Shown: one piece after another, positions 61,529-64,000 of the stretch
Layout: each line of letters begins with the position of its first letter
How positions within the stretch are numbered: position 1 is the first letter of the stretch
Assembly: GCF_020080835.1 (NCBI RefSeq)
Contig: NC_058162.1
Location: 19,189,203 to 19,253,202, forward strand
DNA length: 64,000 bases
Source of the DNA: Cotesia glomerata
Lineage: Eukaryota > Arthropoda > Insecta > Hymenoptera > Braconidae
Direction of reading: 5' to 3'
Made by a program: the position numbers and the translations under genes
Notes under the pieces: model-generated
What the model saw: the letters and a program-made list of their open reading frames with translations, nothing else
Told to the model about the DNA's origin: nothing
The model's database searches: none

Positions 61529-61627
61529 CCAATAAGATCTCATCAAAAGCGACAGAAGCCACTTAGAAACCAATAAAATTTATAGGTTTCTAAGTGGCTT
61601 TTGTCGCTTTTGATGGGATCCTATTGG
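61529..61627. repeat. Long hairpin just past the 3' end of the Munc13-like gene
   Basis: Arms 61529-61571 and 61585-61627 (43 bp, three mismatches, 13 bp loop). The left arm includes AAAGCGACAGAAGCCACTTA and the right arm its complement. Weaker pairing extends outside both arms. Confidence 0.88.
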
Positions 61628-61663
61628 AAATTTTAAACAGGGAGGGGCGAGCATTAAATACAT

Positions 61664-63462
61664 TGTGACATGAGAAAATTTTCTAAAATTTGAAATTCCG
61701 AGTTTAACAATTATTAGGTTGGCTAAGCTGAGGAAAAGCAGAGATTCGACGCGCCTGTGTCGCCCCAAGCAGCCTCCCGATCAGAATGACAAGCTCGAGG
61801 TAAAATTAGTAAAAGAAAACGCGCCGAATTTAAATTAAAAATTCAAATAAAAAGAATACCGGAATGAGTGTGAACTATTGTTGAATGCATGAGTGAGTGA
61901 GACTAGACTATAGCGATCAGACGACCCGCGAATTTCTACGAGCCATCGACGATCAACGCGACATCTGGCCGCGAGGATGGAACGACGAGAAAATTTGAAT
62001 GGACCAATGACGACGGAGAGCGATCAACAACAAGTATGCGAGGCGCCATCTGAACACGAGGCTGATCACTAATCGAAGTATCGACCAATCATCGATCGCA
62101 ACGGAATACTGGACGCATCCCGGGATACAACGGCCGGCTAGAAGAAGCTGTGAGCTGATTGGATGCGAGTTTTTGGAACGAACCGAAGAGAAAAAGAGCA
62201 TGGGTTGCCGAGGAGGCAGCCATATTATTAGCAATTGATTCTGATCTGGACGCCGTGACTGTGGCATCGTGCAGTTCTCTTTTTGATTATTTTTGCTGTT
62301 TAATTTTTTTTTTTAAATTTGTCGCTGACGTGAGTACAATTGTGTACATTATTGTGAAATATTTCGCCGAATTGTTTTGGACACTACGACCCCGGACACG
62401 CCATCGCCGAGATATCGACGCTCTTCCGTCAGTTTTGCCGCCAACTTCGCCAACTTAGCCCGCATCGCCCGGGACGTCTACGGTAGCTGCAGGGTAAGTC
62501 TGGTCGCTGTCTTTATTAGTCCCAGGGTGTCATCACCGCGAATTTCATCGTGTTAAAATAATTTGTTTATAAGTCGAGTTGCACGGAATTAAATAAATTC
62601 CGTGCGGTATTTTTGAAGCTTAGTGACGACACTCTGCGGCACGGTACCGTTGAGTCACGTGTTTGTGTGTGTGGAATTTTTGGTCGGGATTATAAGTACT
62701 GTTTACCTACCTCGAGCTTCAAATACCCGACAAAGCGGCTTAGTAAATTGCTTTGTAAAATAAGTTGACTAATTCGAATACTTCGCATAATTTGTTTTTT
62801 TTCTTGTCATTGTTGAACCATTTGGCGATTTGAATTATTTTGGATAATTTTGAGATCCTTATTAAAGTTTTGCGATTGAGATTTTGTTATTAAATTTGGC
62901 CATTGAAATTTTTGATAAAATTTTGTGATTGAAATTTTTGATAAAATTTTGCGATTGAAATAATTATTTCCTTTTTAATTTTTGAATAAATTTGGCGAGT
63001 GAGTTAATTATTTGTTTTGAAAATTTTTGAATTCGGCGAGTTGAATTAATTAATATTTCTTTTTTATTTTTTTGAAAGAAAAGACTTTGTAATTTTTTTT
63101 TGGTTACTCGAATATTTTTTTTTGTGTAATTTGTTTTATTTTGAAATGTTGAATCATTGCGTTAGTACTAGTTTTGCGTTAGAATTATTTTTGCGTTAAA
63201 ATAATTTTTGTTATTAATGCGACATTGCCGACAGAATATATTTGTTGTTGAATAAACCGTTGCTGGATTAGAATTGCACGCCTCAATTATTTTTTTTTAA
63301 TTGTTGTTGCTCTGATTAACCGATCCTATCGTCCAATTTCGATTTCTTTGTCCGTCGATTGCCGTTATTCGATTTTTGAATCTCTTCAACACCGACCCGC
63401 CGCCCAACGAAGATCAACAGCGAGATCGACCCGTGGAACATTGAGTTCCTGGCGCCCAACCA
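61664..63462 (+). mobile_element. LTR remnant with tRNA-Lys-type primer site (copy 2)
   Basis: Starts TGTGACATGAGAAAATTTTC, shares AGATTCGACGCGCCTGTGTC, CGATCAGACGA and GACCCGCCGCCCAACGA blocks with copy 1 at 22773, and ends TTCC|TGGCGCCCAACCAA. Short T-rich phrases (TTTTGCGATTGAAATTTTTG) repeat at 62870-63010. About 1.8 kb, longer than copy 1. No gag/pol afterwards. Confidence 0.6.
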
Positions 63463-63617
63463 AATCAACGAACCAGGTAGGCCAATTAATTTTGTTGACC
63501 TGATCCGGTCCTGTCGACGCCAGTGCCGGAAAAGGCATCATAACATCAACAAAAAATTCATCCTTACACTTTTTTAAAGGAAATAATTTCCCATTAATAA
63601 GCACGCCTCTATATTTT

Positions 63618-63780
63618 TAACTTCCTGCTACAAAACTCAACGATTTTTGAAAAACGGGAAGTTATTAGCTTCACCTCGGTTTTCGAAAATCGAGTTCTCA
63701 TCGGACATCCACGTTTTCAGGTCCTAGGAAGCTATTCTAACTATTCCTAAGAGGGTGTCTCTTCGTATGTATGCATGTAT
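63618..63780 (-). repeat. GAGCTC/CA repeat family, start of a copy
   Basis: TTAACTTCCTGCTACAAAAC, GGGAAGTTATTAGCTTCACC, AGAGGGTGTCTCTTCGTATG, then a short TATG-type tract broken by LINE sequence. Confidence 0.75.
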
Positions 63781-64000
63781 TTTTTTAACTAGGGGAGGAG
63801 TAATCTTTTAAAAAAAAAAAAACTGACAGATTATGTTATCAGTAGTGTGAGATTTTTATCCACTAAACTCCCCCCCCCCCTCTCTTTATTCCCCACACTT
63901 CGTGCAGAGAAGACTAGATCAGGATCGCGCTAGCATTACTTCCATAAAGTCCATGCTGCGTCTTTTGACGTCTGCTACTGATTCCTCACTGAAATTTTAT
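63781..64000 (-). mobile_element. R1-clade LINE 3' end, divergent copy running off the window
   Basis: T run, AACTAGGGGAGGAGTAATC, CCACTAAACTCCCCC and GCGCTAGCATTACTTCC are recognisably the 3' region of the LINE family but more diverged. A minus-strand frame near the edge ends ...KRRSMDFMEVMLARS and stop, a plausible ORF2 C-terminus. Confidence 0.55.

Overview
Organism. This is nuclear DNA of a eukaryote, almost certainly an insect. It is very AT-rich, with a small spliced coding fraction, GT-AG introns of up to 11 kb, copia-type and R1-clade retrotransposons, and many (CA)n/(TG)n tracts. The density of R1-like LINEs, short foldback elements and CA-bearing repeats would fit a hymenopteran, perhaps a parasitoid wasp, but that is inference. 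There is one assembly gap (1470-1569).

Layout. 1-8.2 kb is a transposon graveyard: a copia element (5' LTR, primer-binding site, gag start, broken integrase and reverse transcriptase) with a 1.9 kb terminal-inverted-repeat element inserted in its integrase. 8775-14082 (minus) is a two-exon gene for a 621-residue protein I do not recognise; its only intron is filled with nested repeats. 14.3-16.8 kb holds a 698 bp foldback element, a mariner-like MITE and a tRNA-Leu-derived SINE. 16.8-19.6 kb is AT-rich intergenic DNA with one possible minus-strand first exon (19308-19370).

The main gene, 19668-61273 (plus), encodes a Munc13-4/BAIAP3-family (Unc-13-4B/staccato-like) vesicle-priming protein. 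I joined nine coding exons by hand. All junction phases agree, giving 3453 coding bases and a 1150-residue product (C2A - MHD1 - MHD2 - C2B, no C1 domain). Two further exons look real: an alternative first exon (35623-35742), and a phase-symmetric 90 bp cassette exon (52226-52315) that would put 30 mostly basic residues into Ca2+-binding loop 1 of C2B. A poly(A) signal lies at 61436.

The introns are mostly mobile DNA. One repeat family recurs about 15 times. It has AACTTCCCG/CGGGAAGTT ends, a (CA)n/(TG)n tract, and a series of TTTGAGCTC-rich palindromes. Its dinucleotide tract is the repeated landing site of an R1-clade LINE of the Waldo/Mino type: six copies or junctions are visible at it. 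piggyBac-type MITEs with TTAA duplications, a 467 bp insertion with a 15 bp duplication, a 5S rRNA-derived sequence, and several unexplained palindromic satellites add to this. 61.6-64.0 kb holds a long hairpin, an LTR with a TGGCGCCCAAC primer-binding site, and the 3' end of another LINE.

Limits. Everything was read by eye. Transposon boundaries are approximate unless a target duplication is stated. Names rest on motif memory, not database searches.
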